Shown: positions 45,197 through 56,181, numbered from the stretch's first letter. The stretch is DNA of 64,000 bases from Xanthomonas nasturtii (GCF_001660815.1 NZ_LYMI01000007.1:1-64000), one strand, 5' to 3'. Notes: a model not told the origin generated them from the sequence alone. Numbers and translations are program-made.

Positions 45197-46564
45197 TCAG
45201 GTCAACGCGATCGACTTGTTCTTGCGCTCGGCCAGGCGCTTTTCCAGGTAGTGGATGTTCTGCCCACCGGCCTGGAAGCCCTTGTCGCGCATGATGCGCT
45301 GCTGCAGCGGGATGTTGGTCTTGATGCCGTCCACCACCATCTCGCTCAGCGCCACGCGCATGCGCGCGATCGCGGTTTCGCGGTCCGGGCCGTGCACGAT
45401 CAGCTTGCCGATCATCGAGTCGTAGTTCGGCGGTACCTTGTAGCCGGCGTAGATGTGCGTATCCACACGCACACCCGGGCCACCGGGTGGATGGAAGGCG
45501 GTGATCAGGCCCGGGTTGGGCATGAAGGTTTCCGGGTCTTCGGCGTTGATGCGGCACTCGATCGCATGCCCGCGCAGCACGATGTCGCTCTGCTTGATGC
45601 TGAGCTTGTGGCCGGCGGCGATGCGCAGCTGCTCGCACACCAGGTCGATGCCGGTGATGCGCTCGGTCACCGGGTGCTCCACCTGGATACGCGTGTTCAT
45701 TTCGATAAAGTAGAAACGCCCGCCTTCGAACAGGAATTCGAAGGTGCCCGCGCCGCGGTAACCGATGCGGATGCAGGCGTCCACGCAGACCTTGCCGATG
45801 GCGTTGCGCAGTTCTTCGGTGATGCCCGGTGCGGGGGCTTCTTCCACTACTTTCTGGTGGCGGCGCTGCATCGAGCAATCGCGTTCGCCCAGATGGATCG
45901 CACCGCCCTGGCCGTCGGCCAGCACCTGGATTTCCACGTGCCGCGGATTTTCCAGGAACTTCTCCATGTAGACCTGATCGTTGCTGAAAGCGGCCTTGGC
46001 TTCGGACTTGGTGGTCTCGATCGCGGCCTTGAGCGCCGCTTCCGAATGCACCACGCGCATGCCGCGCCCGCCGCCACCGCCGGCGGCCTTGATGATCACC
46101 GGGTAGCCGATCTCGCGCGCCACCTTGGTGTTGGCGACGATGTCATCGCCCAGCGGGCCGCCCGAGCCGGGCACGCACGGCACGCCAGCGGCCTTCATCG
46201 CGCGGATCGCTTCGACCTTGTCGCCCATCAGGCGGATGGTGTCGGCCTTGGGGCCGATGAAGATGAAGCCGGATTCTTCCACGCGCTCGGCAAAGTCGGC
46301 GTTTTCCGACAAAAAGCCGTAACCGGGATGGATGGCCTGCGCATCGGTGACCTCGGCCGCGGCGATCAACGCCGGGATGTTGAGGTAACTGTCGCTGGAC
46401 GCGGCCGGGCCGATACACACCGACTCATCGGCCATGGCGACGTGCTTGAGGTTGCGGTCGACCGTGGAATGCACCGCGACCGTGCGGATGCCGAGCGTGT
46501 GGCACGCGCGCAGGATGCGCAGCGCGATTTCACCTCGGTTGGCGATGACGACTTTATCGAGCAT
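45197..46564 (-). CDS. accC: Acetyl-CoA carboxylase, biotin carboxylase subunit
   Basis: The 455-residue ATP-grasp enzyme carboxylates biotin on AccB, the first half-reaction of acetyl-CoA carboxylase in fatty acid synthesis. It starts [20 protein letters not shown] and has GGGGGRGMR, the catalytic [14 protein letters not shown] and [12 protein letters not shown]. The ATG has no Shine-Dalgarno sequence: the bases before it are the CCCGAATCCC heptamers of an inverted-repeat element. The ATG overlaps the end of the four-helix-bundle gene, so translation is probably coupled to that gene. Confidence 0.98.
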   Translation of the reverse strand: MLDKVVIANRGEIALRILRACHTLGIRTVAVHSTVDRNLKHVAMADESVCIGPAASSDSYLNIPALIAAAEVTDAQAIHPGYGFLSENADFAERVEESGFIFIGPKADTIRLMGDKVEAIRAMKAAGVPCVPGSGGPLGDDIVANTKVAREIGYPVIIKAAGGGGGRGMRVVHSEAALKAAIETTKSEAKAAFSNDQVYMEKFLENPRHVEIQVLADGQGGAIHLGERDCSMQRRHQKVVEEAPAPGITEELRNAIGKVCVDACIRIGYRGAGTFEFLFEGGRFYFIEMNTRIQVEHPVTERITGIDLVCEQLRIAAGHKLSIKQSDIVLRGHAIECRINAEDPETFMPNPGLITAFHPPGGPGVRVDTHIYAGYKVPPNYDSMIGKLIVHGPDRETAIARMRVALSEMVVDGIKTNIPLQQRIMRDKGFQAGGQNIHYLEKRLAERKNKSIALT

Positions 46565-46988
46565 GGGATTCGGGATTCGGGATTGGGGAGTCGTACAGGG
46601 CGCTGGATTCGCGCAGATGGCGCGATTGTTCCAGCGTGCGGATCAATGCATTGAGCCTGGCAAACGTGCGATTCAGCAGATCGACAGTTGCCGCACCGGG
46701 CGATGCGAACTGCAGGCGTGTTGCAATCTGCAGTTGCGTGTCCAGCTCCGCCAGCGAGCCTCGCGCCATCGAGAGATAACGCAGGTATTCGGCGGTGGAG
46801 CGCCGTGCAGCACCTTCGGCGATGTTGGACGGTACGCTGATTGCCGCACGCCGCATCTGTGCTGTCAGTCCAAAACGTTCGGAATCGGGAAAATCGTGGC
46901 TCAGGCGGTAGATCGCTTCGACAAGCGACATCGCATCGCGCCACACCGTCAGGCGCTCATGCGGTCGCTCTTGCGAATCCCGAATCAC
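46554..46988 (-). CDS. Four-helix-bundle protein (23S rRNA intervening-sequence S23 type)
   Basis: The frame encodes up to 144 residues. The core is [39 protein letters not shown] and [20 protein letters not shown], the signature of the four-helix-bundle family found in 23S rRNA intervening sequences and related to the Avd protein of diversity-generating retroelements. A GTG at 46988 inside the flanking repeat is the likely start; a GTG at about 46955 is an alternative. Its stop lies eleven bases inside accC. The gene sits between accB and accC, bounded by 29-base inverted repeats. Confidence 0.85.
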   Translation of the reverse strand: MIRDSQERPHERLTVWRDAMSLVEAIYRLSHDFPDSERFGLTAQMRRAAISVPSNIAEGAARRSTAEYLRYLSMARGSLAELDTQLQIATRLQFASPGAATVDLLNRTFARLNALIRTLEQSRHLRESSALYDSPIPNPESHAR

Positions 46989-47003
46989 GATTCCCGAATC
47001 CCG
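46565..47003. mobile_element. IVS-like inverted-repeat element carrying the four-helix-bundle gene
   Basis: GGGATTCGGGATTCGGGATT... at 46565-46593 matches the reverse complement of 46975-47003 at 25 of 29 positions. The 439-base unit begins one base after the accC start codon and ends five bases before the accB stop codon, and it contains only the S23-type gene. In mRNA the ends would form a long imperfect stem. Confidence 0.7.
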
Positions 47004-47008
47004 GCGCT

Positions 47009-47488
47009 TCAGCCAATCACAAACAGCGGCTGATCGAATTCCACCGGCTGGCCGGTTTCGCCGAGGATGGCGACGATGGTGCCGGAGGCGTCGGCTTCGA
47101 TCGGGTTGAACATCTTCATCGCTTCGATGATCGCCAGGGTGTCGCCGGCCTTGACCTGCTGGCCAACGGTGACGAAGGCCGGCTTGTCCGGTGCGGGCGA
47201 GATGTAGAACGTGCCGACCATCGGCGCGCGCAGCACGTGGCCTTCCGGCAGTGCGGCGCCCTGCTTGGCGCCGCCGGTGGAGGCTTCGGTGGGCGATTGC
47301 ATCGGCATGCTGGCCGGTGCCTGCGGGGCGGGGGCCGGCGCGTACTGCTGCACCGGGGCGCTCATCATGGCCGTGCTTTTGGGCACGCGCGCCAGGCGCA
47401 CGCTTTCTTCGCCTTCCTTGATCTCGATTTCGGCGAGATTGGATTCTTCGAGCAGGTCGATCAGTTTCTTGATTTTGCGGAGATCCAT
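47009..47488 (-). CDS. accB: Biotin carboxyl carrier protein of acetyl-CoA carboxylase
   Basis: The 159-residue protein has an N-terminal helix pair ([20 protein letters not shown]), a Pro/Ala-rich linker (about 42-80) and the biotinyl domain with the modified Lys125 in EAMKM. The thumb region [15 protein letters not shown] is present. It is first in the acc operon, 98 bases downstream of aroQ, and is separated from accC by a 439-base insertion. Confidence 0.98.
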   Translation of the reverse strand: MDLRKIKKLIDLLEESNLAEIEIKEGEESVRLARVPKSTAMMSAPVQQYAPAPAPQAPASMPMQSPTEASTGGAKQGAALPEGHVLRAPMVGTFYISPAPDKPAFVTVGQQVKAGDTLAIIEAMKMFNPIEADASGTIVAILGETGQPVEFDQPLFVIG

Positions 47489-47586
47489 AAGGGCCTCTGG
47501 AAGTGAAACGGTGGGGAGTGCCGGCGGATGCCGGCGGGAATAGGGTCAGGACGCAGGCACGCTGGCCGAGGTCGGTGCTGCAGGTG

Positions 47587-48033
47587 TCATGCGTCGCGCT
47601 CCAGGCGCGCAATCACCGCTTCCAGCGCCAGCCGGTAACTGTCTGCGCCAAAACCGCAGATGACGCCCTCGGCCTTGTCGCTGAGATAGCTGTGGTGACG
47701 GAACGGTTCACGCGCATGCGGATTGGACAGATGGATTTCCACAAACGGCAGACCCACGCCCAGCAGCGCGTCGCGCAGCGCCACCGAGGTGTGGGTGAAC
47801 GCGGCCGGGTTGATCAGGATGTAGGCAGTGCCGTCTTCGCGTGCGGCGTGGATGCGGTCCACCAGCACGTGCTCGGCATTGGATTGCAGGCTGCTGAGCG
47901 TATGCCCGGCTGCCTGCGCATGGTCGACCAGGGCCGCATCGATCTGCGCCAGCGTGGTGCGCCCGTAGACCTCCGGCTCGCGGGTGCCGAGCAGGTTGAG
48001 GTTGGGGCCGTGCAACAGCAGCAGGTGGGCCAT
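47587..48033 (-). CDS. aroQ: Type II 3-dehydroquinate dehydratase
   Basis: The 148-residue dodecameric enzyme converts 3-dehydroquinate to 3-dehydroshikimate. Family motifs are [16 protein letters not shown] with the catalytic tyrosine, [17 protein letters not shown] with the catalytic histidine, and [14 protein letters not shown]. The gene lies upstream of accB in the common aroQ-accB-accC order. Confidence 0.97.
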   Translation of the reverse strand: MAHLLLLHGPNLNLLGTREPEVYGRTTLAQIDAALVDHAQAAGHTLSSLQSNAEHVLVDRIHAAREDGTAYILINPAAFTHTSVALRDALLGVGLPFVEIHLSNPHAREPFRHHSYLSDKAEGVICGFGADSYRLALEAVIARLERDA

Positions 48034-48687
48034 GGGATCCAGCAGAGTGGAAAGGCCCGAAGTCTGCGCGATGTGGGCGTTGCTGTCCAGATAGGCGAAG
48101 TTGTGCGTGTTTTAAACGTTCGATTGAAAGTGCGCAGTGGCTGCGGCGGGTGCGAGTGCTGGCGGGCATCCGGGCAGAACAGGTCCGGTTGCGAGGGCCC
48201 GCCGCCTGCCGTGCGTAGAGCTTCAACGCGTCGGCGTGGAGTCAGGCTCGATGCGCTTGGGCCCGGCAATCAGGCGACACGGCCAGGTCGGCAGTGCTGC
48301 CGGTTTGGATATCTGCATCCTCCACAGCCGCGCGTCGGGGTTTTGTGCCCGCGGCAGCAGTTCGTCGTTTGGGTCTTCGATCGCGCTGCCTCGCGTGGTG
48401 GTCGATCGCCCGGGCGGCCTGCGGTGGCAATGGCGCAGTGGCGTGTCGCAAGTCGCACCGCCAGCAGTGCCGCCAATCGACGCTGGCGTGTCTGCTGCGA
48501 CCACCAACAGCCGGCGGATGCTCGTCGTTGGCCGCCGGATCTGTTTGCGCATTGCAGCGGCAGCGCCGCCACAACGATCTATGTCAGTGCAGCGCCGTGC
48601 GCAGCCTGGGTGGCGTTGCCGGGGTTGGTGTGTCGCCCTCGACGCGTTCGCAGAACATCACACCCTTGCCTGCACTCACAACGCGAC
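48034..48687. other. Gap between aroQ and dsbD with one doubtful reading frame
   Basis: About 650 bases. The aroQ promoter is probably near 48100-48130, where TTTTAAACGTTCGATTG stands out as AT-rich. A minus-strand open frame at 48223-48552 is listed separately with low confidence. Nothing else is visible. Confidence 0.5.
48223..48552 (-). CDS. Doubtful small protein of 109 residues
   Basis: A minus-strand ATG frame runs MRKQIRRPTTSIRRLLVVAA to KRIEPDSTPTR. The C-terminal half (EDPNDELLPRAQNPDARLWR, MQISKPAALPTWPCRLIAG) has a protein-like composition, but third-codon-position GC is lower than in neighbouring genes and there is no clear ribosome site. It could be a small exported protein with a damaged N-terminus or simply chance. 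Confidence 0.3.
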   Translation of the reverse strand: MRKQIRRPTTSIRRLLVVAADTPASIGGTAGGATCDTPLRHCHRRPPGRSTTTRGSAIEDPNDELLPRAQNPDARLWRMQISKPAALPTWPCRLIAGPKRIEPDSTPTR

Positions 48688-51006
48688 TCACCGCGCCGCG
48701 CGCAGCAAGGCATCCTCGGTGATCGCGCCAGTCAGCACCGTGGGCAGGATCGCCGGTGGCGCGCCGGGGCCGTAGACCACGTACAGCGGCACGCCGACGG
48801 CCTGGTGCTGGTCCAGGAAGGCGCTGATCTTGGGGTCGACGTTGGTCCAGTCGCCTTTCATGTAGACCGCATCGACGCGACGCAGTGCATCGCGGAATTC
48901 GGCGCTGCTCAGCACGTTCCTTTCGTTGGCCTTGCAGGTCACGCACCAGTCGGCGGTCATGTTGACGAACACCACGCGGTTGTCGGCGCGCAGGCGGTCC
49001 AGCAGTTGCGGCGAGAACGCCACCACGCCTTCGGCCGCGGTGGCCGCGGGCAGGCTGAGGCGGGTGACTGCGACCACCGGCACCAGCGCCAGCACCAGCA
49101 TCACCGTGGCCAGGCCCATGCCCAGGCGGTGGCTCTTCCAGCGGCTGCGTTCGAAACACCACAGCCCCAAGGCGAGCAGGGTGGCACCGACCAGCATCAA
49201 CGCCAGCGCATCCACACCGCGCTGCTTGCCCAGCACCCACAGCAGCCAGATCGCGGTGAGATACATCGGGAACGCGAGCACCTGCTTGAGCGTTTCCATC
49301 CACGCACCGGGCGTGGGCAGGCGCCGCGCCAGCGAGGGGATGAAGCCGATCAGCAGGAACGGCAGCGCCAGGCCCAGGCCCAGCGCCAGGAACACCAGCA
49401 TTGCCAGCAGCGCCGGTGCGGTGAACGCATACGCCAGGGCGGTACCCATGAACGGGGCGATGCAGGGGCTTGCCACCACGCAGGCCAGCACGCCGGTGAA
49501 GAAATCACCGAGTGGGCCGTTGCGCGATGCCAGCGACTGGCCGATGCCGCCCAGATTGCTGCCCAGCGTAAACACGCCCGACAGGCTCAGGCCCACCGCG
49601 AACATCAGGTACGCCAGCGCGGCGACGAACCACGGCTGCTGCAGCTGGAAGCCCCAGCCGGCGGCCTGCCCGGCTGCACGCAAGCCGATCACCAGCCCGC
49701 CGATGGCGGCGAAGGACACCAGCACGCCCAGCGAGTACCAGATGGCATGGCTGCGCGCGTGGCTGCGGCTCTCGCCGCTGTGCGCCAGGCCCAGCACCTT
49801 CAGCGACAGGATCGGCAGCACGCACGGCATCAGGTTCAGCACCAGCCCGCCAAGCAGCGCCAGCACCAGCATCGCCAGCAGGCCCTTGTCGGTATGCGGT
49901 GGCGGGGTGCGCTGGGGGTTGCCGGCCGAAGCGTCGGCGACCGGGCCGGCAGTATCGGCGGCGGGTGCGGGTTCAACCGGCGCCTGGCCGGCGGCCAGCG
50001 GCGAAATCATCAACGGCGCGGCTTGCGCCTGGTTCTGCGGCGACACCGTGCCGGCCGGGATGTCGAGGGCGACGCGGCGGGTCATCGGCGGGTAGCAGAT
50101 GCCGTCGGTCTGGCAACCCTGGAACGTGGCCACCAGGGTCAGATGCGCCGGGTCGGGGTGATCGCGCAGCAGCGGCAAGGTGACTTCGGCCTGGTCGAAA
50201 TACACCACCACATCGCCGAAGTGCTCGTCGCGGTGCGCCTTGCCCTGCGGCCAGCGCGGCAGCCCGGTGCGCACGCCGCCGGCGCCTTCCAGCGCCAACG
50301 AGGTGCGGTCGCGGTAGATGTAATAGCCCGGCGCCGGGGTGAAGCGTAGCAGCAGGCTGTTGCCGTCGCCGACGATGGCTTCGAAGGTGAAGGCCTGCTC
50401 GGCCGGCAGCGGCAGCGCGTCCACGCCGGCGGTCTGGCCGGGGGCGCCGAACAGGCGCGGGCCTGCCGCGCTGCGCGGCACCAGCGCGCCCAGGTTTTCG
50501 CGTTGCGGGGCGGTGGCTGACGCGCCGGCCGCTGCGGCGGCGGGCAGGCTGACGCGGATCTCGCGCCGCTGCGGCGGGTAGCACACGCCGGCATCGGCGC
50601 AGCCCTGGTATTGCACCTGCAGGACGGCGGTCTGCACGGCCGGCACGGCCTTGCCGGCCAGGGTGGCCTGCAGCTGCTTGCGGTAGGTCTGCACCTGGCC
50701 GAAGAACTCGTCGTGCTTGCTCTCGCCTTCCGGCAGCGCCAGCTCTCCGGCAGCAAAGCCCTGCCCGGATTTGACGCTGATGCGGTGGCGATACAGGTAA
50801 TAGCCCGGCGCGATCTTCCAGCTCAACGCGATGCGGTCGCGGCTGTCGGCGGTGGCGCTCAGTGCAAACGCCTGGTCCACCGGCAGCAGGTCGGCTTCGG
50901 TCACTGCCGCCTGCGCCGGGGCAGGTGCCAGTAACGCCAGCGGCGCGGCGAACAAGGGGGCGGCCAGCAACGCGCAGCGGGCGATCCAGCGGGACAGAGA
51001 CTTCAT
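48688..51006 (-). CDS. dsbD: Thiol:disulfide interchange protein DsbD with duplicated N-terminal domain
   Basis: The 772-residue inner-membrane protein passes electrons from cytoplasmic thioredoxin to periplasmic DsbC and cytochrome c maturation. After a signal peptide (about 1-33) come two copies of the N-terminal domain: one has APGYYLYRHRI and QGCADAGVCYPPQ, the other APGYYIYRDRT and QGCQTDGICYPP. The eight-helix transmembrane domain and a C-terminal thioredoxin-like domain with DWCVTCK follow. A single copy of the first domain is usual, so the doubling is notable. The start lies five bases after the cutA stop. Confidence 0.94.
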   Translation of the reverse strand: MKSLSRWIARCALLAAPLFAAPLALLAPAPAQAAVTEADLLPVDQAFALSATADSRDRIALSWKIAPGYYLYRHRISVKSGQGFAAGELALPEGESKHDEFFGQVQTYRKQLQATLAGKAVPAVQTAVLQVQYQGCADAGVCYPPQRREIRVSLPAAAAAGASATAPQRENLGALVPRSAAGPRLFGAPGQTAGVDALPLPAEQAFTFEAIVGDGNSLLLRFTPAPGYYIYRDRTSLALEGAGGVRTGLPRWPQGKAHRDEHFGDVVVYFDQAEVTLPLLRDHPDPAHLTLVATFQGCQTDGICYPPMTRRVALDIPAGTVSPQNQAQAAPLMISPLAAGQAPVEPAPAADTAGPVADASAGNPQRTPPPHTDKGLLAMLVLALLGGLVLNLMPCVLPILSLKVLGLAHSGESRSHARSHAIWYSLGVLVSFAAIGGLVIGLRAAGQAAGWGFQLQQPWFVAALAYLMFAVGLSLSGVFTLGSNLGGIGQSLASRNGPLGDFFTGVLACVVASPCIAPFMGTALAYAFTAPALLAMLVFLALGLGLALPFLLIGFIPSLARRLPTPGAWMETLKQVLAFPMYLTAIWLLWVLGKQRGVDALALMLVGATLLALGLWCFERSRWKSHRLGMGLATVMLVLALVPVVAVTRLSLPAATAAEGVVAFSPQLLDRLRADNRVVFVNMTADWCVTCKANERNVLSSAEFRDALRRVDAVYMKGDWTNVDPKISAFLDQHQAVGVPLYVVYGPGAPPAILPTVLTGAITEDALLRAAR

Positions 51007-51011
51007 GGACG

Positions 51012-51344
51012 TCAGGATTCCTTGCGGGTTTCGGCCCGGACCCAATCGAGATATGCCGGCAGCCCGGCGCTGGCTTGGACAGCGACCGCTTCCGGCAGTT
51101 CATACGGATGCAAGGCCTGCAACCGCGCGATGGCGTCGGGCAGGCGGTCGTCCCAGGTCTTGATCAGCAGTTGCACTTCGGTGCTGCGCTCGATCGCGCC
51201 GCTCCAGCGGTACAGCGATTGCGCGCCAGGCAGCTGGGTGACGCAGGCCGCCAGCCGCTCTTCAAGCAACGCGTGCGCGATGCGGTCGGCGCTGTCGGCG
51301 TCCGGGCAGGTGCTGAACAACAAATGGAGAGAAGGTGCGCTCAT
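51012..51344 (-). CDS. cutA: Divalent cation tolerance protein CutA
   Basis: The 110-residue trimeric protein has the CutA1 core: LLEERLAACVTQLPGAQSLY, WSGAIERSTEVQLLIKT and LHPYELPEAVAV. Its function in copper or divalent-cation tolerance is not settled. It is immediately upstream of dsbD (cycZ), an association also seen in E. coli, and the pair is translationally close-coupled. The ATG at 51344 is chosen from the family N-terminus. Confidence 0.95.
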   Translation of the reverse strand: MSAPSLHLLFSTCPDADSADRIAHALLEERLAACVTQLPGAQSLYRWSGAIERSTEVQLLIKTWDDRLPDAIARLQALHPYELPEAVAVQASAGLPAYLDWVRAETRKES

Positions 51345-51836
51345 TCGGCCTGCCAGTGTAATCCCCTGCCTGCGGGGGATCGACCGCCGGTTCTGGAACA
51401 GTGGCAACTTCGCTGCCTTCGCCGTGCGGGAGGGCAGGGCGGCCGTGCCTGCGTGCAGCGGCGGCCTGGGGCCGGCAAGTAGCGCGTGCTGCACTGCGCC
51501 GGCCATGCCAGGGCTAAGAACGCGGGCTCGGTTGCGAAGACTGGCCGACAACGTCTGCGGCGTGCGTTGCGCGGGCTGCCCCGACGATTATTTCGCTCGC
51601 GTGCGAGGAGGCAGCAGTCGTTGGCGAGGCGTTGTTGAAATTCCGCATGTCGGTGCGGAGGCTACGCATTGCCACGCCCGGCGTTAGTTACCAGCATCGG
51701 ATCCGATCGAGGGCGTGCTGCCTGCTGCGAAGCACGCCGTCGGCACCGGCGCCTGGCCGCCACCGGTTCCCGTACGTCTTTTCCCGCATGACCCAACTCT
51801 ACCGGCCCGTCGCATCATGCGCCGGGCCGGCGCAGC
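51345..51836. other. Gap with no recognisable gene
   Basis: About 490 bases between the cutA start and the endonuclease stop. No frame with a family signature or good start is visible. Confidence 0.5.
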
Positions 51837-53636
51837 TCAGTTGGCCAGCTGGCAGCTGGCCGGTCTGGCCGAATTGAACAGACCGGTAGTGGCCCATTCG
51901 GGGTGATCCACGAACGGGTTGCGGTTGCCCTGGAAGCTGAAGATCACCTGGTTGCGGGCACGTTCGGCATCGTCCGGCGGGTCGGCCTGGTGCCAGGCCA
52001 GCAGCGTGGACAGCAGGCCCATGTAGGCCGGCGAGGCAGAGGTCTGCACGATCTTGCTGCGGTCGTCGGTGAGCTCCAGGTCCGGCTCGGACTGCCCGGT
52101 GGCCGCGTCGGTGCCGCCCTCGTAGCGGATCGCCATGTACATCACCGCACGCGCCATGTCGCCCTTGCGCTTGCCCCACACTTCGAAGGTGCCGCCGTTG
52201 CCGTCGGGTGTGCGCACCCAGTTGGAATTGCCCGGGTAGCGCCCGCTGCCGCCGCCACTGCCGTCGTTGATCTCGGTCACGCGCTCGCCGCAGCTGCTGG
52301 TGCAGGAGGCATAGGGCTTGTTGCCGCGGTCGGCGTTGAAGGTGGTGTCGGTCAGGTACAGCATGTGGGTGTCGGTATAGGGCGCATACGGCAGGCCGCG
52401 GTCGCCGGTGGCGCTGCCGAAGCCCAGCGAGTTGGGCCAGGTGTGCTCGCGGTTGTAGGTCAGCCCGCTGCCGGTCCCGGCCCGGTCGCTACCCTTGGCG
52501 TAGCTGCGGTTGCGGTAGGCGTCCAGGATGCGGCCGCTGTTGTTGGGGTCCTCGTCGGCCATCTCCAGGATGGTCCAGGTATTGGTGCCGGTGCCGCTGT
52601 ACGGGTAGACCGTGTGGCCGCGGATGGTGGCGTTGAGCGAGCAGCGCAGCTGGCTGGCATTGGCGGTGTTGACCCGCGAGTAGTAACCGGTGGCGCCGCC
52701 GCTGGCAGTGGCCACGGTGAAGGCGATGGCCTGGTTGGCGGCCGGGCTCAGGCCGCTGGCATCGCGGATGGCGCTGGCGGTGATGGCCAGGGTGCAGCGC
52801 TCGCCGCCGACCAGGGCGGTGTTGGTGGACAGGGTGAAACGGGTGCCCGCGGTTGCGTAGCTCAGTGCCACGTTGCCGGAACGGGCGCAGCTCAGCGCGA
52901 ACGCGCCGCTGCTCAACGTCACCGCTTCGCTGAAGCCCACCGCCAGGTCGCCGGCCGCCGGGAAGCCGGTGGCGCCCTGGTTCGGCAAGGTGCTGGTGAT
53001 CGTCGGTGCGCCCGTGCCGCCGCCACCGCCGCCGCTGCCGTTGAAGGTCTGGCCGCGGTTGCAGGCGCCAAAGGTCTGCGCCGCCGAGCCGGCCCAGCTG
53101 AAGTTCGCTTCCGCGCTGCCGGTGCCGGTGCCGGTGAGTTGCAGCGAACTGCCGACCGCGCTGCTGTTGCTCTCGCTGACCGGCAGGTTCTGGCTGGTGA
53201 CCCCGGCCGCCGGGCCACCGCCGCCGGTGATGGCGCCTTCGTAGCTGAGGAACTGCACCAACTGGCCATTGGGGTCGACCAATGCCACGCCGTCGTTGGG
53301 CCCGTTCTGCACGCCGTTGCTGGCGTAGCTCACGGTGGCCAGCCGCACCTGGCTGCCGCAGCTGACCAGGCTGCCGGCCGGCACCGCGGTGTTGGCGTAG
53401 ACCGTGGCCGCGCTCGGGGCGCTGCCGTTATACAGATAGATGCGGTAGCCGCTCAGCGATTCGCCGGCGGTGGCCACCACTTCCACGCCTTCGCCGCTGT
53501 CGCCGGAGGCGCCTGCGTCGTCGTAGTGCAGCTCGTTGATGAAGACCGCCGCATTGGCGGCCGTGGCGCTCAGCGCGAACGCGCAGGCCAGGGGCAGGGT
53601 GCAACGCAGGGTCACAGCACGGGACGGCAACCTCAT
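51837..53636 (-). CDS. Secreted endonuclease I-family nuclease with lamin-tail-like and Ig-like domains
   Basis: The 599-residue protein has a signal peptide (to about residue 29, ATAANAA). An N-terminal lamin-tail-type domain starts AVFINELHYDDAGASGDSGE, a Gly-rich linker follows, and an SbsA-like Ig domain (TITSTLPNQGATGFPAAGDL) covers about 205-310. A C-terminal endonuclease I domain has YNREHTWPNSLGF, the beta-beta-alpha-metal motif, and GDMARAVMYMAIRYEG. It probably degrades extracellular DNA or RNA for nutrition or biofilm turnover. Two cysteine pairs support export. Confidence 0.92.
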   Translation of the reverse strand: MRLPSRAVTLRCTLPLACAFALSATAANAAVFINELHYDDAGASGDSGEGVEVVATAGESLSGYRIYLYNGSAPSAATVYANTAVPAGSLVSCGSQVRLATVSYASNGVQNGPNDGVALVDPNGQLVQFLSYEGAITGGGGPAAGVTSQNLPVSESNSSAVGSSLQLTGTGTGSAEANFSWAGSAAQTFGACNRGQTFNGSGGGGGGTGAPTITSTLPNQGATGFPAAGDLAVGFSEAVTLSSGAFALSCARSGNVALSYATAGTRFTLSTNTALVGGERCTLAITASAIRDASGLSPAANQAIAFTVATASGGATGYYSRVNTANASQLRCSLNATIRGHTVYPYSGTGTNTWTILEMADEDPNNSGRILDAYRNRSYAKGSDRAGTGSGLTYNREHTWPNSLGFGSATGDRGLPYAPYTDTHMLYLTDTTFNADRGNKPYASCTSSCGERVTEINDGSGGGSGRYPGNSNWVRTPDGNGGTFEVWGKRKGDMARAVMYMAIRYEGGTDAATGQSEPDLELTDDRSKIVQTSASPAYMGLLSTLLAWHQADPPDDAERARNQVIFSFQGNRNPFVDHPEWATTGLFNSARPASCQLAN

Positions 53637-53945
53637 CGACAGCTCCTTGTGATCGGGGAATGCGCTCCCGACTGTAAAACGTGCGCATGACAAACGGTGG
53701 AACCTGGTTCCATTTCTAGAGCGCGACTGGATGCGCGCCTGGGCCTGCGCGGCATGGGGCACGCGGTGGCTGCGGGGAGATCAGCGGCGGCGCTGCTTCG
53801 CGCGGTGTGGCTTCGGGCAAGGAGCGCCTGCATCGGCCCTGCCGCCGCTGCCGATGCGCACGCGCAGGACGCGTTGCGGGCCGCCGCCGCAGTTGTCCTA
53901 GCCTCTGGATGAGACCGCGCAGACGAAAAATTTTTTGCGCCCAGC

Positions 53946-53975
53946 CCTTGAAAGCCGCCCGCGCAGCACAATCTC
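53946..53975 (+). promoter_or_regulatory. Candidate sigma-32 heat-shock promoter of groESL
   Basis: CCCTTGAAA at 53946-53954 matches the -35 consensus perfectly. CACAATCT at 53968-53975, 13 bases on, resembles the -10 consensus CCCCATNT. It lies about 120 bases before groES. Confidence 0.7.
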
Positions 53976-54016
53976 TGGCCCGCACCCGCTCTGTCGGGTT
54001 TTTTCCGCGCGCTGTG

Positions 54017-54043
54017 CTGGCAGTCGTCATATGCGAGTGCTAA
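54017..54043 (+). promoter_or_regulatory. CIRCE-like HrcA operator upstream of groES
   Basis: The right arm GAGTGCTAA (54035-54043) is a perfect CIRCE half. The left arm CTGGCAGTC (54017-54025) matches TTAGCACTC at six of nine bases, with exactly the required nine-base spacer. HrcA repression of groESL is known in Xanthomonas campestris; the weak left arm is unusual. Confidence 0.75.
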
Positions 54044-54093
54044 CATCGCCGATAATTTCAAGAACAATCAAACACTTAAGAGGGTCTTTCTCT

Positions 54094-54390
54094 ATGAGCA
54101 TGAAGCCGCTTCACGACCGCGTTGTAGTCAAGCCGATCGAAGCCGACGAAGTTTCCGCCGGCGGCATCGTGATCCCGGACTCCGCCAAGGAAAAGTCCAC
54201 CAAGGGTGAAGTCGTCGCCATCGGCCCCGGCAAGCCGCTGGACAACGGCAGCGTGCGCGCGCCGGCGGTCAAGGTCGGTGACAAGGTCATCTACGGCCAG
54301 TACGCCGGCAGCAGCTACAAGGCCGAAGGCATCGAGTACAAGGTGCTGCGCGAAGACGACATTCTGGCCGTCATCGGCTCAAGCCGTTGA
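54094..54390 (+). CDS. groES: Co-chaperonin GroES
   Basis: The 98-residue heptamer subunit caps GroEL. It reads [20 protein letters not shown], the mobile loop [20 protein letters not shown], and ends [14 protein letters not shown], with a three-residue tail (SSR) beyond the usual end. The ATG at 54094 or the one at 54100 may be used; AGAGGG at 54080 is the ribosome site. Followed by groEL after a 126-base spacer containing an inverted-repeat element. Confidence 0.98.
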   Translation: MSMKPLHDRVVVKPIEADEVSAGGIVIPDSAKEKSTKGEVVAIGPGKPLDNGSVRAPAVKVGDKVIYGQYAGSSYKAEGIEYKVLREDDILAVIGSSR

Positions 54391-54394
54391 CGGC

Positions 54395-56157
<1,763 letters not shown>

Positions 56158-56181
56158 TCCACGCCACTCGGTTGTTGCAGT

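Larger units (their letters stand above)
53637..54093. other. groESL regulatory region and upstream gap
   Basis: The left 300 bases show no gene. The right part holds a sigma-32-type promoter and a CIRCE-like operator, listed separately. TTTTTTGCGCCCAGC (from about 53930) is the start of the AT-richer stretch. Confidence 0.6.

Noticed and set aside
47503..50349. A 948-codon plus-strand open frame opposite aroQ and dsbD
   Set aside because: High-GC genes leave antisense frames open; the minus-strand genes there have clear families and signal peptides.
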